Source: Dillenia suffruticosa (lineage: Eukaryota; Streptophyta; Magnoliopsida; Dilleniales; Dilleniaceae). From it: 64,000 bases of DNA. The translations under genes and the position numbers were made by a program. The DNA lies in NCBI GenBank assembly GCA_033439265.1, contig JAVTVX010000024.1:7168001-7232000 (forward strand), given 5' to 3'. The notes below the pieces were generated by a model. It made no database searches. It was not told the origin of the DNA and worked only from the letters and a program-made list of their open reading frames with translations. The stretch's first letter is position 1. Every line of letters begins with the position of its first letter. Of the stretch, positions 47,255 to 59,146 are shown piece after piece.

Positions 47255-50200
47255 TTATATGTATATATATGAATGAGAAAGAGAGAAAGAGATTGAGTTA
47301 ATGAATTTTCCTTTTTTTTTTCCTACCCAAAAAAGTAAAAGCGGGAGAGACATTGATCATGAAGCACATGGTGCACAGGTTTTGGAAGTTCAGAAGGACA
47401 TGTGCATGAGAAAAACAACTTTGTCCAGGAGCGAAAGAAAAATAAGGAGTCATCCAGTAATTAGTTCATTCAGAAATCAGGAGTGAACGGCTGGCCTTGC
47501 GAGGTTTTTTTGTCACAATTTGTCAGGGAGGAGGATTACCAATATAAACTGCATCAAGTCAAGGACCCCAAGTTGTTTTTATTATTTGCATCCATAGGTT
47601 CTGAACCTTACTGATACAATAATAGAAACTTCTTGGGATGCTGACTTTTTTGGATCGTCATTATCCGTCCTCTTAAAAACTCCAATATGTTCTCTGTTAG
47701 ATTCCCAAGTTCCTACCCTCCCATTGGTCAATGCAGAGATCAAACTCTACGGACATGGACATCGACTTGGACATGTCCTTCTCAAAATTTAATTCCTGAA
47801 TCGGAGAAGCTAATTTGATTGGAATTTGTAAGGGTTTTTAGGTCCCAATCATATTATGGACCCTACCCCATTCAACATCTCTCTCTCTAATTTTTCATTC
47901 CAAAATTACCAAATTTTATCCACAACACATTAGTTGTGAAACAGTGCGGATAAGAGCTAAATACAGGACCTTGGGTCTTCGAGTTGTGAATTATGAAGTC
48001 TAGGTAGCTGACACAGGAGTTAACGAAGGGGAGAGGGTGTCTGGTCACTTCTCGACAAGGTCGCTTATTCTTTGTAATCCTTCTGTGTATAGCTGTGATT
48101 TTTGTGGAGTTTCTATATTTCAGGATGTTAAAAAAATTATACGTTTATATGTCATATTAAAGATTTATTAATAAAATATAATTCAACTGATATTATTATT
48201 TTATTTTTAAAAATCTTAAATTTAAATCTATCGTATATAAAAATATATATATATCGGGATTAATCTCAACTTGGGACATGTCATGTCACCACGTGGGATG
48301 CGTCCCAATGGGTGTCTGGCTATCCATTTTCAATTTTTTTCTATACGTAGTAGCAAGTTTCAAGTATATGACACGTCTCGAATGAATCATCGGCCTCCCA
48401 ACTCAAGTCTAACCCACCTTTTATCCAGGAGAGGAAGGGATTATCCGGTGGTTGCAATTCATATTTACAATTCTTTATTTTTTTCAACAAAAATAAATAA
48501 TTTATAATTTTGTGTAAATCATGAATTATTTATTTACGTTTCATATGGATAATAACTATCATATCTTGCTCACCAAAAAATTGTCCTTATTGAAAATTAG
48601 AATGGATTAATCATGGTAGGAAGTTGTGGTGGTCCTATATGAGGTCCTTTTAATTTAATCATTTTGTTTGCACGAGAGAAATCAAAATAATAAAACAACC
48701 TTGTGCATATAATCATGGCTGGACTAACCGTGCCACACTATGTTTCAGTCCAGCCAGCCGAAAAACGGCGTCAATCGATCGTGGGAGTCAGAACACGAGC
48801 GCATGCCAATGTGCGTATATATTATATTATATTATACATATCATGCATATCATTTAGAACTTGGTATGCGCGCGGGGTCATGGTTGAAACGAACGTGCCT
48901 GGTTGTCTCGGAAAAGAAAGTTTCACTGTAATAGTCTATTAATACCGGTTGTAATATTATAAAGCATGTCCCGGCCCAGTTTTATAAATAAAAATATTAA
49001 AATTTTTAATTAAGTTTTGAATTTAAAATTTAAAAATAAAAAATATTATTATGGAATAGATTTTCTTTAAATTAAATCTGATAAATGAATTAAATTAATT
49101 AAAATATAACCGGATAAAAAAAAATATTAAAAAGGCCTAGAAAGGAATCGCAAATAAACAAAAAGAATGATGATTGAAGAATGGGGAGATCCAAGATTAG
49201 TTAAATAGAGTGAAAGACAAAATCATTGGGGAGAGAGAGACAGAATGTTTTAATAAGCTTGCTTAGACATAAAGAAAATACTTACCAAAAAAAAAAAAGA
49301 CAAAGAAAATACAATTCGAATTCATAAAACACTAGGATACATGATGGGCGTTATATAAGTATTTAGCGGAAACCAAGGAAACATGAGTTATACAGGAGCA
49401 TTGATTGGCTAGTTTTTGAAAAGAGCCAGGCAGGCCCGCGTGAGGTTTCATTGCGCACGATCCTATGAATTTTGGTCTCCTTTGTTATTATTATTATTAT
49501 TTTTGTTAATAATGTTGTTGTCGGAAAAATTTATAAGTAAACCGACAGAATTTTAATATAACCAAAACAGAGTCTTAGATGATTTTTTAACATAATTTTC
49601 GATAATTGATGAAATTGTTTGGCAGTATTAAATTTTATTATTTTTATTATTAATTATTGGATCAACTAGCACTACTTTTTATTCTTTATTTATTAATGAA
49701 AGGCAAAATTGTTATGGGCATTCCTATGGTGGCTCAATTCTCGTAGCAGACTGTTGTGCAAGACCTTTTAGAAGCACAATGAGAGGGGAATGTGGGGAAT
49801 TCCCATTTCCGTATTGCATGCCCTTTTGTTTTTGAAGAAGAACTGCTGTTAGTCCACTCGGCCTCAGATTGTCCCATTCTTTGACTCATCTTGGATGGCG
49901 AGTTGGATTGAACCACCATCTTATTGGTCCGACCTTCGTTTGGAGCCGTGCAACTGTAATACTTGTTTAGTTGTGATAGCTGGTAATGGGTAAATACCAA
50001 AAAAAAAAAAGGGGAAGGCTGTGTTTGATTAAATGAAATGAAAATTGAAAATCAGATTCAATTTTATACAATTTGTTTAGACCAATGAAATCAGAATGAA
50101 GATTTGGAAGTGAAACTCCAAAATAAAGGTCTGTAAAATCTAAGTAAAAATATAAGTTTTGTGAAATCTATATCAAAATCTTTAATTTTGATCTTAATTT

Positions 50201-51162
50201 CGATTTTTGAATGTGAATTAAACGTTCCCTAATTAAAGATAAACAAATACCGATGCTTAAATAGAGAGAAAAATTATGAAAAGTTATATTTAATGAATTT
50301 CTCTTCTTCTCTGACACATAAGTTTCAATAAAAATTTTAATTAAGGTATTATTATTGCTACACAAAAGTATTTAACTGAACACACCTATTCCACAAGCCA
50401 CGCCAATGCCTCATTAGCAGATGCCACCTACTTTCAATCTATCTCTGGTCAATGTATTTCAATCCGTTTGTGTTGATATGATCGTTTAAATTCTTTTAAT
50501 CGGAAAATAATTTAAGATTTTTTTGATACATTTGAAGTGAGATTACTAACTTTAAATAATATCGATTCTCGAATATTACGCAACAAAACAGGATACACCT
50601 CCTTAGGGGGAGACATCAATTCATAGTAATCATGAGAAATCGAGTGACCTAAATGACTTAATGTATTCGTTTAAGTATTTCCTTTCCTTGCAACTAGGAA
50701 CTGAATGGACCTTTGCGAGTCGGATTAGTTGGTTTCTTTCCCGCAGGATGTCATCCGGCAGATGGTGACAATTAAGTGAGGCTTAAGGCTATTTAATTTT
50801 AAACAAACAAGATATACTCGTTTCCTTTGAGCATGTCTTACGTTTTTGTTACCAATGTGCTATGGGTGTAACCATCATGCATTAAATCTCCTTAACTAAA
50901 ATTTTAAATTCGAAAGTTGAGAATAGAAAAACAGATATTAAGAAAGCTAACTCCATAATAGACTGTATAGTAGTTAGCCGGATTAATCAAGTTATATTCG
51001 GATACCGATCGATGACAAGTATATATTCACAAAAAAGAAAAAAAAAATTGTCTTACACTTTTGGTCCCACTTATTAAGGTGGGTCTGATCATATCAAGTT
51101 GGGGCCTATTTGGGCCGTCCAAATTGGGGCGAGGCAGGCTTGTGGACCTCTCAAACCGGGCT
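47255..51162. other. Intergenic stretch, no gene assigned
   Basis: The sequence contains a CACGTG palindrome near 48289, a (TATAT) tract near 48820 and a (TTATTA) tract near 49485. Short open frames (for example 47301-47486, 48271-48507 and 49734-50000 on the minus strand) show no recognisable domain or codon pattern. Nothing else could be supported. Confidence 0.4.
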
Positions 51163-51173
51163 TATTCAAGGCT

Positions 51174-51381
51174 TTTTTTTTTTTTTGGTGCTTTGGACTT
51201 GGTCCACCATTCGGTGTCTAAAGTTTCACTCCGATTAATCTGAGTTGACCCAACTAAGATCCCTCTTAGGGGGTAAGGGTCTCTCAATATAGTCGACTCT
51301 ATATCCAAGTCACAAATCGAACTCGTAACCTTGGTTGAGGGAAGTAGCGACCTACCCGTTACGTTAACTACGGTCTGTTGG
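51174..51381 (-). mobile_element. tRNA-derived SINE (copy 2)
   Basis: Read on the minus strand, a box A-like TAGTTAACGTAACGGG near 51356-51371 and a box B-like GAGTTCGATTTG near 51313-51325 head the element. The body ends in a poly(A) tail (T-run 51173-51187). An 11-bp target duplication TATTCAAGGCT flanks it exactly (51163-51173 and 51382-51392). The 3' half shares the CCGAATGGT block with the SINE at 8980-9174. The 133-codon frame on this strand runs through the SINE and is not a gene. Confidence 0.85.
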
Positions 51382-51392
51382 TATTCAAGGCT

Positions 51393-52619
51393 CATGATTT
51401 CATTGAAATTTCCATTTTTTGGTACTTGACCACCGTTGGAATTTCTCGTTATCCGGTTTCGTTGAAATTTCAACAAATCCAGCAGGGCCATTGAGGTCTT
51501 TTGGAGTAGCCTTGAGAGGAAACCAGAACAGAGATAGACTCGAAACCAATGCTTGAAATTCACAAGGGCAGCATTATTTGAAAATTGAAGTTGAAATTTA
51601 AATGGAATTGGAAAACTGGAAGCAAATTATAAGACTCCAAAAGTCCATATCCAAATCATCCCATATTCAGCTTAATGAACCTTAACCATACGGATAAGTA
51701 GAAAATAAAATTTAATTTCCGTTTCATAAATCAATGGTTTTATCTTATGAATGTTGACCAAAACCGAAGGATTCTGGGTGGTGATTTTTTTTTTAATTTT
51801 TTTTATTTTCCAAATGGTTGGCAATTTCTCACTTCATCAAGAGAATGTCAATTTCTGGAGAGGTCCATGAATTTGAATCCAAATCAAATCCTGCCAAGAA
51901 AAAAAAAATAAAAATCTGTTTTCTTGTTTTATGAAACTCAGTCATGAATAATGGAAAGAGAACAAATGCATCAACCACAAAAAAAAGAACAAACAGACTA
52001 AATTCTACGTTACACTCCACACCCCAATATATTTTTGAATTTTTTATTTAATTTAAAAGGTATTTTGACTAATTCAATATTAAATATTTATGATTTTTTA
52101 TTAATATGAATTGATATATAAGATTTAGCAACAAAAGATGTGAGTTGCTAATTTTGTTGCTAATTTCTTTTAGCAACTAATTTCAATTGTCTCTGCAACT
52201 GATTTGATCTTTGCAAAGAGCCCCATTTTTTAGTGGTGTTTGGTCTATGTAGTATTATTACACCTTGTCATATATTGCTCTCATGCCATCCAGCAAGTTT
52301 GATCGGTACCAAGAAGAGATGAACTATGATGATTAAAAAATTATTCCTATTTTTTCCTAATAATACCTTGAACTATCATTTTTTTAGGAGAAATTAAAGA
52401 GGAGAAACCTACCATTTATGTATTTCTTATAGGAAACAGCTGACTAATAACAATTCATAAGTCGCCCTTTACTTGCTTCATATTTTTTTTCTCAAACTCA
52501 TAGCTATAAAAACATTCTTTTTCTCCTTTTTTCTAGTTAAATTTATATTATTTCTTAATGCTCATCATTTTCAAGAGACGACTACTAATTATGAAGAGAC
52601 ACAGTTTCTATAGAATGAC
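51393..52619. other. Intergenic stretch with a possible small CACTA-like end
   Basis: No gene is seen. At 52104-52240 short repeats of the kind AGTTGCTAATTT / TTTAGCAACT end in TTTTTTAGTGG. This resembles the subterminal region and terminus of a CACTA or related MITE, but the other end was not found. Confidence 0.4.
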
Positions 52620-55600
52620 ACTATTTTGGTAGTTATAAAGACATATTTCGTGTATGGTAGAATGAGATTATGGGTTCGTTTTAAGGCAACCTGTTCGAAT
52701 GAATATATTCAAAAGACCTTAATGGTCCAGTTGGATAGGTTGAACACTCCACGTATGGGAATCTGGCTCCTTCAAAATCAACTTATTTTGTTCTATATAC
52801 TACGTGGATGAGGGAAGCCGATCCAACAGTAATGAACGAAACTGCCACGGGTTAATGAGAGGAGATCATGGGCCGATTGAGAAGTGTAAGTATACAAAAT
52901 AAAGAGGATGATGATCGTATGAGTTAGGTTGAACAGGAAATTGGTAGTATGGGCTGAGAATGAGATGGAAATAGTAAAATGGGGAGTCATGGAAGTAATA
53001 TACTGGGCCGAGAAAACGAAGTATTGGGAAGTGCTGAGAATGAGAGGAGAGAGGTAAACAAAGGGAGAAAATAAGGAATTGAAGAGATCGAAGCTGACAG
53101 AGGGAATGAAAGGATTTTTTGGATGAAGAAGAGTGCACAGAAGAAAGCAAAGCATCTAACGAATCAGTTGATGGAAGCAAGAAAAATGCAAAATTGAGGA
53201 AGTCTGACATGAGAATGGGACTCAGAAAAAGAAAAAAGAAAGTGGGGCTGGAATCTTTATCTGAGGAGAATATGTCAAAAATCTGAGCATGTGGAGGGGC
53301 AAATTAAATGCTGTGATGAAGCTAGAAAGGCATGGAGACTAGCAGAGAAACTTGGTATTAAAGAGAAATGCAAGAAGGATGAGGTGATAGGAAAAAAAAA
53401 AAAATCAGAGGTTTGGAGACAATAATTTCGCCCAATTGAGCACCTCTAGCATTCCCCCCCCCCCCCCCCCCCCCCCCGGGGGCCGGGGCAAGGAAAGTAG
53501 ACTGGGATGAGGAAAAATGCAAAGAAAATCAAGGGGTTACAAGAAAGAAATAAAAATTCAGAGTTCGAATGTATGGGGTGTGTAGCCAGCTAAAGGATGA
53601 GGCGAGAAATTAATAAAAATAGAGAAAATGGGCATGCTAATGATTCAGGAGAATAAATGATAAAAAAATAAAAAAATCAAGTCTTTAAAGGGGTTAGCTA
53701 GATGTCGAGTGGAGTTAGAAACTTGCGGCAGCCCGGATGGGGGTATTCTCAGTTTATGGAATTCAGATATGTTCAAGAAGATACAAGAAACATAAGGAGA
53801 TGGTTAATTATAAGAGGGGAATAAGGAAAAGGGATAATAATATGTAATTGAGGAACGTGCATGTGCCTTGCAACTATGATGCAACCAAATAAGTCCGAGA
53901 GTAATTGTAGAAAGTTTTAGAGCACTCTGATGAAAAATGGGGCATAAGAGGAGATTTCTAGGCTGTCTTAAATGAGGAAGAGAGACGGTATAAAGGCATA
54001 CGTAGGGACATGGATATATTCAAAGAGTTCGTAAGCAATTGTAGCATATCTAGAGATATGGGTATATTGAGAGAGGTTTTAAGCAAGTGTGACCAGATAA
54101 ATTTGCTCCGAGTCAGTAGAAAATTCACATGGTACAACTCGAATGGAACAAAAATGACCAAATTAAGTAGATTTCTGGTAAATCAAGATTTTTTGGAGCA
54201 TTAGGGCCACCAAATACAGATGAGTTTAAGGAGATCTATTGTAGCCCATGTACCAATCATGTTGTGGATTCTATAGAGGATAGGGTCCCAAAACCATTTA
54301 AAGTCATTGATTGTTGGTGGGAGGAGAAAGACTTTTGGAAAAAGGTTGATGGCTGGTGTAAGAGTTGCAATGGAGAGACGTGGTACGGATTCAAGATTAA
54401 AGAGAAACTCAAGAGATTAAAACAAGACTTTAAAAGATGGAAAGGAATTTGGGAACATTAGTAGGAGAACAAAAGAAGCAGAGAAAAGCTCAAAGTCTTA
54501 ACCTTAAAAGACAGTTAGTGCATCCAAAATGAGCTGTGGAGAGAGGATAGTGTATGGAGATAAAAATCAAAAGTAAAGTGGTTGAAAGAAGGGGATGGAA
54601 ATAATAAATTCTTTCAGATGGTGGCTGATGGTAGGAGATACATGAATCACGGTTAGAGTCTTGGTTGGTGAGATATGGGTGGGTAAACCCCCAAAAGGTT
54701 AAAAAGCTTGGAAACGATAAGTTTGAGGCCCGGCTTATTAAAGAAATAAAATGGGGGAGACCAAAGTTGGAAGGTATAGAATTCAAGAAGATAACCAGAA
54801 CAATGGTTGCAAAACTAGAAGAGAGATTCAAAGCATAGAAAATCAAAGAAGCAGTCTATGATTCGCGGCAGCTCAAAGTCACCAGGACAAGATGGATTCA
54901 ACTTTTCATAATGAAGGCTTGGAAGGCGATATTGTCAAATTTTGTGAAGAATTCAGCAAGAACATAAGATCACCAAACGTCTGAATTATTCTTTCTTATC
55001 TCTAATACCAAAATCAGAGAACCCAACATTATTGAAAGAATATAGACCAATAAGTTTGATTGGTGTGTGTACAAAATTTTGGCAAAAAAGTGTGGTCAAA
55101 TCGGCTTAAATCGGTAATAAACGAGATTATTAGTAGTAAACCATATACTTCTGTTGTGAGAAGGCACATAACTGAAGGAATCACGGTTGCTAATGAGGTG
55201 GTGGCTGGTGAAGGAAAAATGGTAGTGGCTTTATTTTCAAGGTTGATTTTGAAAAGGCATATAACGGTGTTAATTGAGAATTTTTGGATTTTGTGATGGA
55301 AAAAGGGTTCTTGGATAGAAGTGGAAAAATTGGATTAGACAATGTATATTAACTCCTTCGGTATCAAAACTAGTTCATGGGAGTTCAACCAAGAAACTTA
55401 TTATGCAGAGATTGTTAAGACAAGGAGACTCGCTCTCTCTTTGTTACTTTTATTGGTTGTAGAAGGATTAAATCGGCTGATGGAAAAAGCTACTGAAATA
55501 GTTCCATATAAAGGATTATCAATAAGGGTCAATAGCATCCAAGTTTCACGTCCAGTTTGCCGACAATATGGTATCCTTTGGAGAAGTTTTAAGTAAAAAT

Positions 55601-57020
55601 CTGAGAAATTTAAATAGATTGCTAAGGATTTTTGAAGTTTGTTCAGGACTAAGAATAAATTTCCATAATTGTGTGCTAGTTGGGATACAAAAAGGAAAGA
55701 CTTGAGTGAAACAATTGTGCAGATCTAATTCATTGCAGGGGATACAATTATTAAGAAAGTGAAAGATCATCCGACTTCCTAGAAAGTAAAAACGCTATCC
55801 TTGGTAGTAGGCTTGTTTTGATCTTATCGGTTCTTAGCAGCATCCCTATATATTTTTTACAATGTTCAGAGCCCCAGTAGGTGTTTTAAAAATTTTGGAA
55901 AATTTACAAGGAAGATTCTTTTTTATTTGGGGGGGGGGGGGGGCGTTGCACAGAACAAAAGAAGTTGAACTGGATCAGTTGGAAGAAGATAAGTCTACCA
56001 AAGAAACAGGGAGTAAGAGATTTGAAAGCAATGGACTTTGCTTGCTAGGTGAGTGGTGGGCAAAAATAAGGGTCTCTAAAACCAAGTATTTGAAGACTTT
56101 TCAGATCTGTCAAAAGAAAAATGTGTGGCTTAGTTTGGATACCGAGTTGGAGATTAGTGGATGGGCGCTCTAATGGAGAAGGAACCTGTTTTGTTAGGAG
56201 ATAAATAGATACAATGTTTGATGAAAACTCTATCTACAACAAGGTTAACAAAGCCAGAATTGACAGTTCTCTATGAATAAGAAAGACAAAAGTGATGTAT
56301 GGTGTTAAAGAGGCTGCGGCTTTTGTTTCAGGAACCTCTTAACCAAAATGGAACTGCCGACAACTTCTGGAAATATCAAGTGCTCCAAAAATTACTACTT
56401 ATGTTCAGGAGGTTGAATGAAAGGGTACTGCCAACAAGGGTATAATCTGATAAGAAGAGGTATTAATGTTAATCAACAGGCATGCCCTCTACGCAGTTGT
56501 CAGAATGAATCAAGTGACCATCTATTTTGAAATTGTCAAAAAACCCATATGGTGTGGATGGAGGGTTTGAGATGGTGGGGGAATTGAGGCAGTGTTGTTT
56601 GGGACTATGAAAAGTATGCTTGAGCTTTGGAGAGGTTTTGAGTACAGATGGAGGTTTGATTATGGATTCAACACAGAGGGCAGTCTTTTTTGTTATCGTT
56701 TGGTCGATGCGGCTATGGGAGAATGAGATTGTCTTTCAAGGAAATACCATTACAAAAGATAGCTTTGCTAGGAAAAAAAATAAAACACGTGACTTCGTAA
56801 AAGTAAAGGCTTTTTTTATTATTATTTTTTTGTTTAAAGTAAAATTCCCAAAATTTACGCATTATATTAAGAAAAACCCCGAAAATCTATTCTAGATTGG
56901 ATGAAATACAGGAAAGTCAAATAGGTGTCTGGGTCTTTTTGGTTGAAAGAAGGCTGTAACAGGAGCAATCTTGGCTCCCATTTCATATTGTATATTTTCA
57001 TTTTTTGCTCACAAAAAAAA
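52620..57020 (+). pseudogene. Decayed L1-type LINE
   Basis: Plus-strand frames in order show the following. There is a weak ORF1-like start (RMRLWVRFKATCSNEYIQKTL, 52660-52720). The endonuclease start follows (SSNVWGV and MLMIQENK, 53550-53660), then its end (RKFTWYNSN.. and SRFLVNQDF, 54115-54200). Next come WLKEGDGNNKFFQMVADGRR (54578-54640), the RT segment YRPISLIGV / NRLKSVINEIIS / EGITVANEVV (55030-55200), LLLLVVEGLNRLMEKA (55440-55490) and ALLGEWWAKIR-like text (56035-56070). The zf-RVT region follows (INVNQQACPLC, ESSDHLFWNC; 56465-56535), and an A-run at 57010-57020 serves as tail. The order matches plant L1 ORF2. Stops are everywhere and the YxDD box is not recognisable. Long C/G homopolymers interrupt it (53454-53478, 55928-55943). 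The 5' border and target duplications were not found. Confidence 0.75.
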
Positions 57021-57029
57021 AATGCCCTA

Positions 57030-58530
57030 GTTCGTAGATGCTACTAGGAAGGTTCTTTAAGAGCTTTTGATTTGCGCCTCATAGTTTTCTGATTTCACAT
57101 TCAGTATTCTCATGATGGCCTCATTCAACACCCCAAATGGCGCCATCATTTAAAAGATTTAAACCTGTTTCACATGAAAATTTGACTGATAAATTCAGTT
57201 ACTGCTATATATTACTTTAAAAACCTGATTATCTCATCATTCTTACTAATAACAAAAAGATAAATAAGAGTAAAAAAATGGCAAGTTTTTAAAATAATTC
57301 TTTATGCTATTTCTTGGAGTTGACGTGCGTGATGTGTCGATAAATCACTGGCATGATAGATAGATCAGCAAAATGACGTGAATGATAATGTGATGATATA
57401 TTTAAAAAAAAAAAAAAAAATTTAAGAATCAGTTAAGAAAGGAAGAATTATAAATTATGAATGTTGTTTCATTTACTCTAATCGACACCAACCATAATAC
57501 ATAATGTTATTTTAAAAAAATATAAAACAATCAAGAAAAGCTTTATTGGAAGATTGGAAAGGGCATTTAATTTTCTTATGTCGACCATAAATTTTAATTA
57601 CTCCTTTGGAAATTATAGTCATTATTTTTTTTTTTTTTTAATGTTCGGGGTGAATATGGATAAATATCTAGGAGACGGGGTAATATTCCACAAAACACTA
57701 GATAATCATACTGTGAATATTGGAATTATCTTAAATTAAACCCCATGATCAAAAAACACAAAAGATTATAATTTGCATTCATGATCAAAATGATATTCCA
57801 AGTTGTTTAGGTTCCGGTTTCATAATCGACAACTTGCCTTTTGACTTCCTTATTGTCAATGGAGCTTTAGTCATTTTTTGAATTGCTACCACACCAAAAC
57901 GTACACCACCGCACCGGTTCACCCAGAGCCGCAATGCAGGTCAAAGTCACGGATATCCAATGGTTCTCTTCACCAAGATTAGATGGTCTAAATTATCATC
58001 CATGACCAACTCACATCATATGACAAAATAAAATAATACTTCACAGCACAAATTTTGAAGAAAATGTCGTCCCATAATCCCAAGTTTGCCTTTAGGCCAT
58101 TGATGAATAATGGCATTTTGAGAAATTATATTTTTTTAATTTTAAAAAAATTCTAAAAAGAGTAATATCACACGAATGAAGGTAGAGAGTGATAAAATTT
58201 ACTATTTATTTGAAAAAAGTTATGATTTTCATTTATTGAATAGGAAGTTAAGATCTCAAGTTTATAAAATGTTTGGCTCGTTCTTCTTACTGATTATTTT
58301 GTTGAATAGTTTAATTAGAGAGAAGAAAGGAAGAGCCAACCGCCAATGGAAGAGAAGAAAGGTAGGAGAACAAGTGGGAGAATCCTAGAGGTGGCAACTA
58401 TCCAACTCAACTACTTTCCGCTCATCGCTGACATCTCAACAACGCTGACATTTCATGGTTCGCTTTCGCCACCCTCAATTTGTCAACGGTCAGAATCGCT
58501 GGCTATTCCTTTCCTCTCTCATATCTTATG
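57030..58530. other. Region between the LINE and the VQ gene
   Basis: AT-rich, non-coding sequence with A and T homopolymers near 57401 and 57627. The distal part (58300-58530) is the likely promoter of the VQ gene. The open frame starting at 58346 merely runs into the VQ frame. Confidence 0.5.
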
Positions 58531-58533
58531 CCA

Positions 58534-58544
58534 CATTATATATC
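58534..58544 (+). promoter_or_regulatory. TATA box of the VQ gene
   Basis: CATTATATATCTC lies about 80 bp upstream of the ATG at 58616. A start site about 30 bp downstream would give a short CT-rich leader of about 50 nt. This supports the 58616 start over upstream in-frame ATGs. Confidence 0.6.
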
Positions 58545-58615
58545 TCACCAACCAAACCAACGAATCAAACCTATTAGAAGTTCAACATCTCTTCTCCCTC
58601 CCTCCCACGATCATC

Positions 58616-59146
58616 ATGAGTCCTTCAAAAACACGAGATCAACCCAGAAAAGAAATCAACGGCCCACGTCCTTCTCCGTTGAACATCAACAAAGAATCCC
58701 TCTCCATTCACAAATCATCATCTTCATCTTCAACCTCATCTGCTCCGCCCCAAAAACACAGACACCAACCTGTGATTATTTACACGCACTCTCCCAAAAT
58801 CATTCACACTCAAGCTCGTGATTTCATGGCTTTGGTTCAAAAGCTCACCGGCTTGTCCCGATCAAGCAGCATCGACCATGACGAAGAAGTGAATTATAAT
58901 TCTGAGAGGAATAAGAGTGCATTATCATCCTCCAGCGAGAATTGTGAAAAGTCGACCAGTTTTAATCCAGGGAATCCTTGTTTTGCCGATATTCCTCTTT
59001 GTACGCCGACGCCAACCCAGTCTGATTTCTTTTGTTCGACCCGACCCGTTCATGCATATTCTGATTCGCGAAAGATGGGAAAAGGAATGGCAAATCCAAT
59101 CTCGCCTTCGGTTTTCGAGTTCATGAAAGAACTTCCGGAATATTGA
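58616..59146 (+). CDS. VQ-motif protein, VQ8/VQ20-like
   Basis: The intronless frame encodes 176 residues. The N-terminus MSPSK...KEINGPRPSPLNINKES is a conserved basic segment of one VQ subgroup. VIIYTHSPKIIHTQARDFM leads into the VQ motif FMALVQKLTG (residues 70-79, consensus FxxxVQxLTG). Family members are small nuclear cofactors that bind group I and IIc WRKY factors through this motif and modulate defence or development. A Ser-rich stretch (34-42) precedes the motif, and an acidic/Ser-rich middle follows. The C-terminus SVFEFMKELPEY is also conserved in the subgroup. The frame is open upstream to 58346, but a TATA box lies inside that extension, so 58616 is the chosen start. The similarity to Arabidopsis VQ8/VQ20 is from memory and not tested. 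Confidence 0.9.
   Translation: MSPSKTRDQPRKEINGPRPSPLNINKESLSIHKSSSSSSTSSAPPQKHRHQPVIIYTHSPKIIHTQARDFMALVQKLTGLSRSSSIDHDEEVNYNSERNKSALSSSSENCEKSTSFNPGNPCFADIPLCTPTPTQSDFFCSTRPVHAYSDSRKMGKGMANPISPSVFEFMKELPEY

Noticed and set aside
49734..50000. 88-codon minus-strand frame rich in Ser/Lys
   Set aside because: No domain recognised and no promoter or homologous context; probably chance.
58346..58615. N-terminal extension of the VQ frame
   Set aside because: It contains the likely TATA box and leader, and conserved similarity begins at the ATG at 58616.
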